DNA from: Gammaproteobacteria bacterium
GTDB taxonomy: Bacteria > Pseudomonadota > Gammaproteobacteria > Arenicellales > JAJDZL01
Length of the DNA stretch: 64,000 nt
Reading direction: 5' to 3'
NCBI GenBank assembly: GCA_022823625.1
Contig: JAJEHQ010000003.1
Span: 46,823 to 110,822 of the forward strand
In this document: in pieces, positions 25,990 to 35,211 of the stretch
How positions within the stretch are numbered: position 1 is the stretch's first letter
Layout of the letters: every line of letters begins with the position of its first letter
The notes under the pieces: model-generated
What the model saw: only the letters and a program-made list of their open reading frames with translations
Told to the model about the DNA's origin: nothing
Database searches by the model: none
Translations under genes and position numbers: made by a program

Positions 25990-27186
25990 ATGACCAGAAC
26001 ACTGACAGTTCTTGGATCGACAGGGAGTATCGGTCAACAGGCTCTTGATGTGGTGCGCCGCTACCCCAATGAATTTGACGTGCTTGCGCTGACCGCAAGT
26101 CGTGGTAGCGATGTGTTGGCGAGTTTATGCATTGAGTTCAATCCTTCGTATGCAGTTGTCGGAAGTCAACAGGAATCGGATCAACTACGGAGCAGGCTTA
26201 ACGGGAAAGCCAAAGCTACGAAAATATTGGTAGACAATGACGAGGTTGAAGACAGTCAGGTATACAGCGCTGATGTTGTGGTGACCTCAATTGTTGGTGC
26301 TGCCGGTCTAAATCCAACCCTTAAGGCGATTGAAAATGGCAACACGGTTTTGATAACCAACAAGGAACCGGTCGTAATGCTAGGCCCAATGTTGCGTGAT
26401 GAGGTTCGAAAACACGGAACCACCATTGTGCCGGTTGACAGCGAACACAACGCAATCTTTCAGTGCTGCTCGTCCAAATCAGGCGCTCGCTATGAGTGTT
26501 TTTTTCCGATTGACGGCCTTCGTCGTATTTTGCTGACTGGATCAGGAGGGCCTTTCAGAACCATTGATTTAAACAGTTTGCAAGCGGTTACACCTGAACA
26601 GGCAGTCGCTCACCCGGTATGGAATATGGGTCCGAAAATTTCAGTTGACTCTGCAACCATGATGAACAAGGGACTGGAAATCATCGAAGCACGCTGGCTC
26701 TTTGAAACTTCTGCTGATCAGATCCAGGTTGTTGTACATCCGCAGGGTATTGTGCATTCAATGGTTGAGTATATCGATGGTTCAGTTTTGGCTCAAATGG
26801 GAACACCCGATATGCGAGTCCCACTAACTTTTGGACTTTTTTGGCCACGGCGCGGAGAAAGTGGGTCTAAGCAGCTGGATATATTTGAAATGTCTGCAAT
26901 GAGTTTTGAACCCCCAGACTACATTCGGTTTCCATGTCTAAAACTTGCCGCTGAAGTGGCGCGGTGTGAAGGCACTGCGCCGGCGGTGATGAATGCGGCA
27001 AACGAGGTCGCAGTGGAAGCTTTCCTTGAATCAAGAATTCGATTTACCGACATATACACCGTTGTTGCGCACTGTGTGGATGAAATGGGTAACGAGAATT
27101 GCGAATCAATCCCACAAGTAATTGATATTGATGGAGTAGCCAGAAACATTGCAAAGAAAAAGGTTTTTCAGTTGAGCACATGTTAA
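25990..27186 (+). CDS. dxr: 1-deoxy-D-xylulose 5-phosphate reductoisomerase
   Basis: First committed step of the MEP isoprenoid pathway. From the ATG at 25990 the product is 398 residues, the same as in E. coli, beginning MTRTLTVLGSTGSIGQQALD. Catalytic elements are present: VPVDSEHNAIFQ, LLTGSGGPFR, HPVWNMGPKISVDSATMMNKGLEIIEA and the HPQGIVHSM loop (usually HPQSVIHSM). TNKEPVVMLG replaces the more common ANKESLV. The neighbours uppS and cdsA share the isoprenoid/lipid theme. It is 14 nt after cdsA. Confidence 0.95.
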   Translation: MTRTLTVLGSTGSIGQQALDVVRRYPNEFDVLALTASRGSDVLASLCIEFNPSYAVVGSQQESDQLRSRLNGKAKATKILVDNDEVEDSQVYSADVVVTSIVGAAGLNPTLKAIENGNTVLITNKEPVVMLGPMLRDEVRKHGTTIVPVDSEHNAIFQCCSSKSGARYECFFPIDGLRRILLTGSGGPFRTIDLNSLQAVTPEQAVAHPVWNMGPKISVDSATMMNKGLEIIEARWLFETSADQIQVVVHPQGIVHSMVEYIDGSVLAQMGTPDMRVPLTFGLFWPRRGESGSKQLDIFEMSAMSFEPPDYIRFPCLKLAAEVARCEGTAPAVMNAANEVAVEAFLESRIRFTDIYTVVAHCVDEMGNENCESIPQVIDIDGVARNIAKKKVFQLSTC

Positions 27187-27234
27187 TATTTGCCGCTGAT
27201 GCCGGACATTTCAATTTACCATGGTTCCAATTCG

Positions 27235-27262
27235 TTGGGAAACTGTTGCTGGGGTGTATAAA
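27235..27262 (+). promoter_or_regulatory. Candidate sigma-70 promoter before rseP
   Basis: TTGGGA (27235-27240), a 16-nt spacer and TATAAA (27257-27262) in the 217-nt gap between dxr and rseP. It would start a transcript about 135 nt before rseP and serve rseP-bamA-ompH-lpx. Pattern match only. Confidence 0.35.
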
Positions 27263-27403
27263 ATTACCGAGCGTTCGCAAGAGTAGTAGCGAATGACTGA
27301 CAATATCACATCACAATGACGAATAATTTTTCTTGGTCAAAAATTTTATGGATCTGGCTTGCAGGAAAGCAACCTCAAAAATTGAGTCTCGAAAAGCTAT
27401 CTG

Positions 27404-28768
27404 ATGCCTGAAATTTTCAACAGCGTATTGTTTTTCGTAGTCGCAATTGGTGTGCTGATTACATTCCATGAGTACGGACACTATTGGGTTGCACGACGGA
27501 TGGGTGTAATCGTGCTCAGATTTTCTGTGGGTTTTGGTCCAGTTATCTGGCGGTATCAGCCGAAGAATTCTCACACCGAATTTGTAGTGTCAGCAGTTCC
27601 GCTAGGTGGCTATGTTCGAATGCTTGACGAGTCCCAGCAGGAAGTGCCTGAAGAGTATTTGCCGGAGGCATTTAATCGTCAGCCACTGTATAAACGTTCT
27701 GCGATCGTAGCTGCGGGCCCATTGGCAAATTTTCTGCTTGCTGGTATTCTGTACGGCCTGACATTCATGATAGGAACTGAAGGGCTTCGCCCCGTGATCG
27801 GCACACTGATGGAGAATGGCTTGGCAGCAAATTCAGGGCTAATGGTTGGCGACGAAATTCGGACAATCGACGGAAAGTCCAATCGAAGCTGGGATGAGCA
27901 TCACTTTTACTTGTTGGACAAGATTATCAGTGAGGAGACCGTTGTCTACGGTGTTGAAAATGATAGTGAGGTTCGGATAGTAAGTGTAAATTTTGGTGAT
28001 CTCGAAGAAGTCGATCTTCAGTCCAGCAGCATTGACACCGTGATTGGTATGTATCCGGCAACGCCTCAAATTCGCCCAATCGTCGATCGCACTGTTGCGG
28101 GTTATCCAGCCGAAGCCGCTGGACTTCAGCCAGGCGATGAAATTATCAGTATCAATAATTCACCAGTGAACAGTTGGAATGATCTGGTGGGGCTAATCAG
28201 TCAGACGAACGAACGCGTGCTGAACGTTCGATTTTCCAGAGGTGGAATCGATCAGGAGGTGTTATTGGAACCGCGTATCGTTGAACGAAACGGAACCAGA
28301 GTAAAGCAGATCGGCATCGCAGTAAATGCCGAGCAGCAGTTACGGGATGCAAATGCGACCGTAAATTTGCGCTATGGCTTTATTGAATCGCTCACTCGCG
28401 GTTTTGAGACCATGTGGTCCACTACGGCACTCACGTTGAAAATGCTGGCTGGCATGGTCACTTTGCAGCAGTCTGCAGATTCAATTGGCGGACCCATCGC
28501 TATCGCAGAACATGCGGGTAAAGCCGCCGAAGCAGGCATAAACAATTACTTGACCTTCCTGGCGCTGCTAAGCGTAAGTTTGGGAATTTTAAACCTGTTG
28601 CCAATTCCAGTTCTAGATGGTGGGCACTTAATGTTCCACGCTTATGAAGCAATATCGGGTTCACCACCAACTGAACGAATGTTGATCGTTGCCAACCAGA
28701 TTGGCTTATTCCTGTTGATTTGTTTGATGGGGTTTGCATTTTATAATGACCTTGCCAGAATTTTCTAA
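27404..28768 (+). CDS. rseP: Site-2 intramembrane zinc metalloprotease RseP
   Basis: Cuts the anti-sigma factor RseA inside the membrane to release RpoE. In 454 residues the active site HEYGH is at 22-26 within the first membrane helix, followed by two periplasmic PDZ domains (about 115-190 and 200-280) and the C-terminal membrane part with LGILNLLPIPVLDGGHL, whose Asp is the third zinc ligand. Its probable substrate RseA is at 56206-56781 in this same window. It is followed by bamA after 26 nt, the classical order. Confidence 0.95.
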   Translation: MPEIFNSVLFFVVAIGVLITFHEYGHYWVARRMGVIVLRFSVGFGPVIWRYQPKNSHTEFVVSAVPLGGYVRMLDESQQEVPEEYLPEAFNRQPLYKRSAIVAAGPLANFLLAGILYGLTFMIGTEGLRPVIGTLMENGLAANSGLMVGDEIRTIDGKSNRSWDEHHFYLLDKIISEETVVYGVENDSEVRIVSVNFGDLEEVDLQSSSIDTVIGMYPATPQIRPIVDRTVAGYPAEAAGLQPGDEIISINNSPVNSWNDLVGLISQTNERVLNVRFSRGGIDQEVLLEPRIVERNGTRVKQIGIAVNAEQQLRDANATVNLRYGFIESLTRGFETMWSTTALTLKMLAGMVTLQQSADSIGGPIAIAEHAGKAAEAGINNYLTFLALLSVSLGILNLLPIPVLDGGHLMFHAYEAISGSPPTERMLIVANQIGLFLLICLMGFAFYNDLARIF

Positions 28769-28794
28769 CGATCATGTACTCGTGCTGCACCTAG

Positions 28795-31185
28795 ATGACC
28801 TACATTCGTAAATACGCGCTACTGATACTTTTTGTACTGGCACTTCCAGTTCAGGCCATTGACACCTTCATCATTGGAGATATTCAAGTCGAGGGATTAC
28901 AAAGAGTAACACCGGGTGCGGTTTTTGTCGCACTGCCTGTACGTGTTGGAGACGAGATGAATGATCTGGTTTCTTCCAACTCGATTCAGGCACTGTTCGA
29001 AACAGGTTACTTCGACGATGTTCAACTTTTACGCGATGGAGATACTCTGATTGTGTCGGTAGTGGAAAGACCGACAATTGCAGTGGTCACCTTTGATGGA
29101 AACAAAAAGATCAAAGATGAAGTCATTGAAAATGCCCTTAAAGTGGGAGGCTTGGCAGCTGGTGATGTTTACAATCCGGAGTTGGTGGAAAGCTTTACGG
29201 ATGAACTCAGGGGTGCGTACTTTGAAGTCGGTCATTTTTCGGCACAAATCATACCGTCCGTCGCACCACTTGACCGAAACAGGGTTGAATTGAACTTTGT
29301 CATCAGTGAAGGTAAGGTTGCCCTGATTTCCGAAATTCAATTGGTTGGTAACAATCAGATTTCTGACGAAGAAATATTGGATGCGATAACCCTGACCAAC
29401 AAGAAGACGCTTGGTATCTTAAATCGCAATAATCGCTATAACCGGGAACAACTACGCGCAGACCTTGAGACCATATCTACGCTTTATTTGAATCAAGGGT
29501 TTATTGAATTTTCATTGGATTCCGCTCATAGCTTCATTACGGAAGATCATGACAGAATTATGATTGTCATTATGATGACTGAAGGTGTTCAGTACAAGTT
29601 TGGTGAGTTGTCAATCGCTAGTTCTGATGAAGTTATGCCACAGGAAGAACTGGACAAACTGATTCAGGAACCCGAAGAAGAAATTTACTCATTTGAGGAA
29701 GTGAGCAATTCGCGTAACGCAATATCGGATTCATTCGCCAATTTGGGTTATGGGCGCGCTCAGGTTGACGCACTACCGACGATTCACGATGATGAGCGAA
29801 AAATCGATGTGAACTATGTAGTCAAACCTGGTAAACTCACTTATGTCCGTACCATTACTTTTCGTGGAAACTTCAGTACCACTGATGAAGTATTGCGAAG
29901 GGAGATGCGAGTGCTGGAAGGCGGTTTGTATACAGCGCGAGAAATTCAGCAGTCTCGCAATCGATTGAACCGCCTTGGTATCTTCAGCAGTGTTGACATG
30001 GACTTTGTCCCAGTCCCCGGTACTGATAATCAGGTAGACGTGGTTGTGAGTGTTGAAGAACGCTTGACAGGTTCACTGCTGTTTGGTGTTGGTTACAGCG
30101 AGACGGAGAAAGCAACCTTGAATTTCAGTGTTTCGCAGACTAACCTGTTTGGAACTGGTAAGAGACTTTCCCTCGGAGCCGAGTATGGAGACATTGAGCA
30201 AGCGTTGAATGTCGATTACACCAACCCATACTACACATTGGACGGAGTATCCAGGGGATTTACCTTTGACTACCGCGTACGAGATACATCCGATTCCGAC
30301 ACTGCACTAATCTACAAGATTGATTATTTGACCACGGGAATGAATTTTGCATTTCCAGTTTCCGAGGAAGGTGTTGTCGGAATGGGATTCGATATTTCTC
30401 AGGAAGATTTGTCTCTTACAGAAACTTTAAGAGCAACAACGGACTATCGAGTTGCTGATTACATTGGATCTGGTATAGAGACAACGGGCGGAAGCGCGGA
30501 AATCAGTTATCGTAGAGATACCCGAAATCGCGCCTTTTTTGCCACTGAAGGTAGCGACTTTTACACCGGTTTGCGGGCATCTGGTGGTGATAATCAGTAT
30601 TTGTCAGTAACGACGAGTTACTCGCACTACTTTCCAATTGGAAAAAAGGCAGTGCTGCGTCTCAGTTCGCAGGTGGATGTGGCAAGCAATGATCTACCGT
30701 TCTACCGAAACTACTATATGTCGGGATCTGCGGAATTGCGCGGTTTTGACAGCGGTCTGATTGGAGCAAAACAGTTGTGTCGAAGTGATTCTCAATCTGA
30801 CGATACCGTAGAAATCGACGGCCAATCATATATCGCTTGTGACTCTACTCGTTCACTTGGCGGTAATGTTAGAATGATTAGCCGTGCTGAACTGTTCTTT
30901 CCATTCTTTGGGTCTGACGAAATTGATGACAAGCGAATCGCACTATTCGTTGACCATGGTGGTACTTTTTTACGCACTGATGACTCTGTCTATAACGCGG
31001 CGAGTACAGCACTAGGTACCAGAGAAAAATTCAGCTTCGGGAATATGCGCAGTTCATTTGGAATTGGATTTGAATGGCTCTCACCCATTGGACCGTTTGG
31101 CATTCACTATGCCATCCCAATCAAAGATCAACCCGGCGATACAGCCGATAGATTTCAAATTAATTTAGGCACCTTTTTTGATTAA
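28795..31185 (+). CDS. bamA: Outer membrane protein assembly factor BamA
   Basis: Core of the machine that inserts beta-barrel proteins. The 796 residues carry a signal peptide (ILFVLALPVQAIDTF), five POTRA repeats to about residue 420 (for example FIIGDIQVEGLQRVTPGAVF and the YVRTITFRGNFSTTDEVLRREM start of POTRA5), then the barrel with loop-6 region residues and a last strand ADRFQINLGTFFD. The chain ends in Asp after Phe-Phe, whereas such barrels normally finish on an aromatic residue. The neighbours rseP and ompH are conserved. Confidence 0.95.
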   Translation: MTYIRKYALLILFVLALPVQAIDTFIIGDIQVEGLQRVTPGAVFVALPVRVGDEMNDLVSSNSIQALFETGYFDDVQLLRDGDTLIVSVVERPTIAVVTFDGNKKIKDEVIENALKVGGLAAGDVYNPELVESFTDELRGAYFEVGHFSAQIIPSVAPLDRNRVELNFVISEGKVALISEIQLVGNNQISDEEILDAITLTNKKTLGILNRNNRYNREQLRADLETISTLYLNQGFIEFSLDSAHSFITEDHDRIMIVIMMTEGVQYKFGELSIASSDEVMPQEELDKLIQEPEEEIYSFEEVSNSRNAISDSFANLGYGRAQVDALPTIHDDERKIDVNYVVKPGKLTYVRTITFRGNFSTTDEVLRREMRVLEGGLYTAREIQQSRNRLNRLGIFSSVDMDFVPVPGTDNQVDVVVSVEERLTGSLLFGVGYSETEKATLNFSVSQTNLFGTGKRLSLGAEYGDIEQALNVDYTNPYYTLDGVSRGFTFDYRVRDTSDSDTALIYKIDYLTTGMNFAFPVSEEGVVGMGFDISQEDLSLTETLRATTDYRVADYIGSGIETTGGSAEISYRRDTRNRAFFATEGSDFYTGLRASGGDNQYLSVTTSYSHYFPIGKKAVLRLSSQVDVASNDLPFYRNYYMSGSAELRGFDSGLIGAKQLCRSDSQSDDTVEIDGQSYIACDSTRSLGGNVRMISRAELFFPFFGSDEIDDKRIALFVDHGGTFLRTDDSVYNAASTALGTREKFSFGNMRSSFGIGFEWLSPIGPFGIHYAIPIKDQPGDTADRFQINLGTFFD

Positions 31186-31191
31186 ACGAAC

Positions 31192-31740
31192 GTGATAAGC
31201 AAACCAAAACAATATTTTATTTTCAGTCTTGTACTGATCACGAGCGCGGTCTTCTTTCAGCAGTCTGTTGTTGCCCAGAATAGTAATAATCAGCCTCTTA
31301 AAATAGGCTATGTCAACGCCAACGAGGTTGTATCCAATGCACCGCAGGCCAAAATTGCGCTTGAAGAGTTAAATCAGAAGTACTCACCGCGGGAAGCTGA
31401 ACTCCTCGATATGCAAACTGAGTTGAGGAAGCTTGAAGAGCAACTCTCAAATGCCGAAGGAAATAATTTGACGGGAGCAGAGATCAGCCAGCTGCGAACA
31501 GAGGCAAGAGCAATTGACAGAGAATTGGAGCGAGCATCTGCCGACCTGAATGAAGATTACAACTTCGACCGAAATAGACGTCTGGAAGAGTTGCAGGCAC
31601 TGATCAGTGAGGTGATTCTGACAATGGCAAAGGAAGAAAATTTTGATCTGATCGTACAGAGTCCAGTGGTTTGGGCAAGTCCTCGAATCGATATTACTGG
31701 CGACATTTTGGAGCGACTGGAAGAGCTTTCACAACAGTGA
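31192..31740 (+). CDS. ompH: Periplasmic chaperone OmpH/Skp
   Basis: Holds unfolded outer-membrane proteins in the periplasm on their way to BamA. The 182 residues start with a signal peptide (FIFSLVLITSAVFFQQSVVAQN), then KIGYVNANEVVSNAPQAK, long charged coiled-coil arms (about 55-130) and the conserved VWASPRIDITGDILERL end. The start is GTG at 31192, seven bases after bamA. The stop overlaps the lpxD start as GTGA. Confidence 0.92.
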   Translation: MISKPKQYFIFSLVLITSAVFFQQSVVAQNSNNQPLKIGYVNANEVVSNAPQAKIALEELNQKYSPREAELLDMQTELRKLEEQLSNAEGNNLTGAEISQLRTEARAIDRELERASADLNEDYNFDRNRRLEELQALISEVILTMAKEENFDLIVQSPVVWASPRIDITGDILERLEELSQQ

Positions 31741-32735
31741 CGAGTGCGAGTGAATCGGCCCGAAAGTGGACACTCGCCGAGCTGGCGACATTCGTTGGAG
31801 GCGATGGTCGGGGTAATCTCGATACAACGGTTTCAAGTGTTGCCAAACTTGGAGATGCGACACCCGAATCAATCGGTTATTGTTCTTCTCCAGCACAAGC
31901 ACGGCATTTAAACCACACTCAGGCGGGCATTGTCATTCTCAGTGAACAGTTTCAGCAGGATTACGACGGAGATTGCATCATTACAGAGCAGCCGCGCCTT
32001 GCATTTTCGCGAGTGGTGGATCTGCTTCATCCACCGGACAGCCTTCAATCGGGCATTCATGAAACTGCGGTAATTGGGATCGATTGTGCGATTGACGATT
32101 CGGCATACATTGGACCCAATGCCGTATTAGGTAATAGTGTTCAAATTGGCGATAAAGCGTGCATAGATGCCGGTACGGTTGTTCAAGACCAGGTCAAAAT
32201 AGGCGATGAAAGCCGCGTCGGTGCAAATTCCACGATTTACCGTCGCACAAGAATTGGACGAAATTGTCGTTTCTCCGCTGGTGTTGTTCTAGGTGCTTCA
32301 GGTTTCAGTTTTGAGTGGGATGGTTCGCGTTGGGTGCCAATTCGCAACATTGGTGATTTAGTTATTGGTGACGACGTAGACATCGGTGCCTGCACGTCGA
32401 TCGACCGGGGATCTGTCGGAGAAACTCGCTTACACAACGGTGTACGGATGGACAACAACTGCCATCTAGGACATAACGTTGAAATTGGAGAGAATACTTT
32501 GATTGTTGCCAACGTCAGTATTGGCGGCAGTACAGCCATAGGTCGCAGATGTGTCATTGGAGGGCATGTCGCCATCCGTGATAATATTGACATTGTCGAC
32601 GACGTCACAATTCTAGGGAACAGTGTGGTTACCAAATCCATAACAGAGGCTGGAACGTATTCATCTGCTGTGCCAGCGCGAGCAGCGAAAAAGTGGAACC
32701 GTGCTTTGGCTCAACTGTATAGAATGGCGAACTGA
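31737..32735 (+). CDS. lpxD: UDP-3-O-acylglucosamine N-acyltransferase
   Basis: Third step of lipid A synthesis, adding the N-linked hydroxyacyl chain. I set the start at GTG 31737, which overlaps the ompH stop (GTGA) and gives 332 residues, near the usual 340; the open frame further upstream runs inside ompH. The N-terminal uridine-binding domain (about 1-100) precedes a left-handed beta helix with many hexapeptides, the GFSFEWDGSRWVPIRNIG loop, and the catalytic histidine region CHLGHNVEIGENT. The lpxD-fabZ-lpxA-lpxB order is complete. Confidence 0.94.
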   Translation: MTSASESARKWTLAELATFVGGDGRGNLDTTVSSVAKLGDATPESIGYCSSPAQARHLNHTQAGIVILSEQFQQDYDGDCIITEQPRLAFSRVVDLLHPPDSLQSGIHETAVIGIDCAIDDSAYIGPNAVLGNSVQIGDKACIDAGTVVQDQVKIGDESRVGANSTIYRRTRIGRNCRFSAGVVLGASGFSFEWDGSRWVPIRNIGDLVIGDDVDIGACTSIDRGSVGETRLHNGVRMDNNCHLGHNVEIGENTLIVANVSIGGSTAIGRRCVIGGHVAIRDNIDIVDDVTILGNSVVTKSITEAGTYSSAVPARAAKKWNRALAQLYRMAN

Positions 32736-32776
32736 ACACAGAGCAAAATGTTTGATTATTTAGTTGAGAGATAGTC

Positions 32777-33217
32777 ATGCCCTCACTTTCTATAAACGAA
32801 ATCAGAGAAATTCTGCCTCATCGCTATCCAATGCTGATGGTGGACAGTGTCATCGATTATGCTGATGATTGGTTGCTTGCAACAAAAGCTGTTACTGTGA
32901 ATGAACCTGTATTTCAGGGTCATTTTCCGAATCATCCGATATTTCCCGGTGTTCTGATTCTGGAATCCATGGTGCAGGCATCAGCCATCATGGCAAGTTT
33001 GGGACTTGGTGCAAAGGCAGATGATAGCAGGCTTTATTTATTCGCAGGCGTAGACAAGGTTCGATTTAAGCGTCCAGTCTTGCCCGGTAGCCTGATTCAG
33101 ATTGAAACTCGAACGCTTCGTAAGATCAAACGTCTTTGGAAAACTGCAGCGACTGCGAAAGTTGAAGATCAGTTGGTTTGTTCAGCAGAATTGCTGTTCA
33201 CATTTCAGGAACTGTAA
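32777..33217 (+). CDS. fabZ: 3-hydroxyacyl-[acyl-carrier-protein] dehydratase FabZ
   Basis: Dehydrates hydroxyacyl-ACP in fatty acid elongation, competing with LpxA and LpxD for the same substrate pool. The 146-residue hot-dog protein has LPHRYPMLMVDSV, the catalytic His in GHFPNHPIFPGVL, the catalytic Glu in LESMVQASA, and FKRPVLPGSLIQIE. Start ATG at 32777 with GAGAG upstream. The stop is followed at once by the lpxA ATG. Confidence 0.96.
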   Translation: MPSLSINEIREILPHRYPMLMVDSVIDYADDWLLATKAVTVNEPVFQGHFPNHPIFPGVLILESMVQASAIMASLGLGAKADDSRLYLFAGVDKVRFKRPVLPGSLIQIETRTLRKIKRLWKTAATAKVEDQLVCSAELLFTFQEL

Positions 33218-33982
33218 ATGATCGATTCGACGGCTGTTGTTTCGCCAAAGGCAAAGATTGGAAAAAACGTAAGAATCGAAAGCTACGCCATCGTTGAAGC
33301 GGATGTCGAAATTGGTGACAATTGCTGGCTCGGTCACCATTCGGTAGTTTACAGTCACACAAAGCTGGGCCACAGCAATCGCATCCACCCATTTGCTGTG
33401 CTCGGTGGAGATCCCCAGTCCTATACTTACAATGATGAATTAACGCGGCTCGAAATTGGTGATCTGAACAACATCCGAGAAATGGTTACGATCAGCCGAG
33501 GCACTGATCCAGGCGGAACTACTCGAATCGGCAGCAACAACATGATCATGTCATACTCACATATCGCGCATGACTGCCAGGTCGGTGACAACTGTGTATT
33601 TGCAAATGGAACAAACATTGCCGGTTTCGTAACGGTGGGAGACTACGCCTTTTTTGGCGGGTTCACTCTGGTTCATCAAAAGTGCAGGGTTGGTGCTCAC
33701 TCAATCAGTGGAATCAATACGGTCTTGAGGAGGGATGCCCCACCTTATGTGCTTTGCGAAGGAAATCCGGCACGCGTAAAATATGTCAATGTCACGGGAT
33801 TAAAACGACGTGGCTTTGAAGACACAACAATATCTGCACTCAAGGAGGTACTTAGAATGTATCTCCAGGGCAAAAAAGCAAAAGAAATGATTGCGTCTCT
33901 GAACGAGGAAACAAGAAAAAATCAATGTGTTCAGACGTTCGCTAACTTTTTGGAAACGAGTGAACGCGGAGTCATTCGCTAG
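33218..33982 (+). CDS. lpxA: UDP-N-acetylglucosamine O-acyltransferase LpxA
   Basis: First step of lipid A synthesis. The 254-residue trimeric beta-helix protein keeps the catalytic His118 in SYSHIAHDC (E. coli His125), the LVHQK segment, and the LKRRGF start of the C-terminal helices. The position equal to E. coli Gly173, the acyl-chain ruler, is Ile166 (HSISGIN), which suggests a chain shorter than C14, as Met does in Pseudomonas. With a GnnA/GnnB-like pair in the same window, an amino-sugar substrate giving an amide-linked chain should be considered. The start ATG abuts the fabZ stop. Confidence 0.95.
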   Translation: MIDSTAVVSPKAKIGKNVRIESYAIVEADVEIGDNCWLGHHSVVYSHTKLGHSNRIHPFAVLGGDPQSYTYNDELTRLEIGDLNNIREMVTISRGTDPGGTTRIGSNNMIMSYSHIAHDCQVGDNCVFANGTNIAGFVTVGDYAFFGGFTLVHQKCRVGAHSISGINTVLRRDAPPYVLCEGNPARVKYVNVTGLKRRGFEDTTISALKEVLRMYLQGKKAKEMIASLNEETRKNQCVQTFANFLETSERGVIR

Positions 33983-33990
33983 GTCATTCG

Positions 33991-34025
33991 GTACAGACAG
34001 AATTTCTTGTAAATTCTGTCTGTAC
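33991..34025 (+). repeat. Perfect 15-bp inverted repeat between lpxA and lpxB
   Basis: Arms at 33991-34005 and 34011-34025 are exact reverse complements (starting GTACAGACAG) with a 5-nt loop CTTGT. It lies 8 nt after the lpxA stop and 55 nt before lpxB. There is only a short T-run after it, so it is a poor intrinsic terminator. An RNA processing or stability element, or an operator, are alternatives. Confidence 0.75.
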
Positions 34026-34080
34026 AGTTTGGATAAATTTTATGCTCGTTTGTTGACCTTAATCACCAGGTGAGACTTCG

Positions 34081-35211
34081 ATGCGTATTGCTATGGTCGT
34101 CGCAGAAGCTTCTGGCGATAACATCGCAGCAAATTTGATTTGTACGATGAAAGCGCAGAATCCTGATGTAGAGGTGTCGGGAATCTGTGGTCCATCAATG
34201 ATTCAACAGGGTGCAAGAGCGATATACAAACTGGACGATATCGCAAGTTTAGGAGTTGAGGGACTTTTCAGTCGACTGCACAAGATTCTCAAGATTCGAA
34301 GAGACTATGTCAACTCGCTGCTTGAGAATCCACCAGATGTGTTTGTAGGTATCGATGCACCAGACTTCAACCTCAAAATAGAAGAACGACTTAGAAAAGC
34401 AGGTATCCCGACTCTGCAGTATGTAGCACCGACCGTTTGGGCTTGGCGAGGATATCGTATTCATAAACTGAAGCGGGCAGTTTCACAGCTATTGACAATT
34501 TACCCATTCGAAGGCGAGTTAATTGAGCGTACAGGCATTCCCTACAAATATATAGGGCATCCACTGGCTGACCAGATTGCGGTTCGAAGCACCACAAACT
34601 ACCGAGAGAAGTATGGACTGAATGAAGATGATTGGGTTGTGGCACTACTACCTGGGAGTCGAACGAACGAAGTCAAACGACTGGCAGCTATTTTTCTTCA
34701 GACAGCGACTGAACTTTTAAAAACCAAACCGAATCTGAAATTTATTGCACCGTTTACCAGTGAATCAACTCACACGACATTCGAAAATATTCGATGCGGC
34801 ATGAATATCGACTTACCGGTACAAGTCGTTGTAAACGATTCTCTTGGAGTGATTGAGGCTTCTGACATAGTAATCGCCGCTTCAGGTACAGCAGCACTGG
34901 AGTCAGCCCTTTGTGGAAAGCCAGTCGTGGTGTCTTACCGCGTATCACTGATGACATACTGGATGGTCAGAGTGCTGAGCAAAACCCGACATTATTCCAT
35001 GCTGAATCACTTTGACGGTGGCCCGACAATTCCAGAGTTCATGCAGAATCAATGCACGGTAGAAAATATCAGTCGCGAGACACTAAAGCTAATGAGTGAT
35101 ACAGGTTATCGCAACCATATACTTGAAAAGTTCAATTCTATCGCTCAACAGTTAAAGTGCAATGCAAATCAATTAGCTGCCCAAGAAATATTTCGATTGG
35201 CTGGACAATGA
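34081..35211 (+). CDS. lpxB: Lipid-A-disaccharide synthase
   Basis: GT19 glycosyltransferase joining UDP-diacylglucosamine and lipid X. In 376 residues: N-terminal MVVAEASGDNIAANLI, GICGPSMIQQGA, VFVGIDAPDFNLKIEERLRKAG, YVAPTVWAWRGYRIHKLKR, LLPGSRTNEVKRL and the donor-binding ASGTAALESAL. ATG at 34081 after an AGGTGAG. The stop overlaps the rnhB start as ATGA. Confidence 0.95.
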   Translation: MRIAMVVAEASGDNIAANLICTMKAQNPDVEVSGICGPSMIQQGARAIYKLDDIASLGVEGLFSRLHKILKIRRDYVNSLLENPPDVFVGIDAPDFNLKIEERLRKAGIPTLQYVAPTVWAWRGYRIHKLKRAVSQLLTIYPFEGELIERTGIPYKYIGHPLADQIAVRSTTNYREKYGLNEDDWVVALLPGSRTNEVKRLAAIFLQTATELLKTKPNLKFIAPFTSESTHTTFENIRCGMNIDLPVQVVVNDSLGVIEASDIVIAASGTAALESALCGKPVVVSYRVSLMTYWMVRVLSKTRHYSMLNHFDGGPTIPEFMQNQCTVENISRETLKLMSDTGYRNHILEKFNSIAQQLKCNANQLAAQEIFRLAGQ

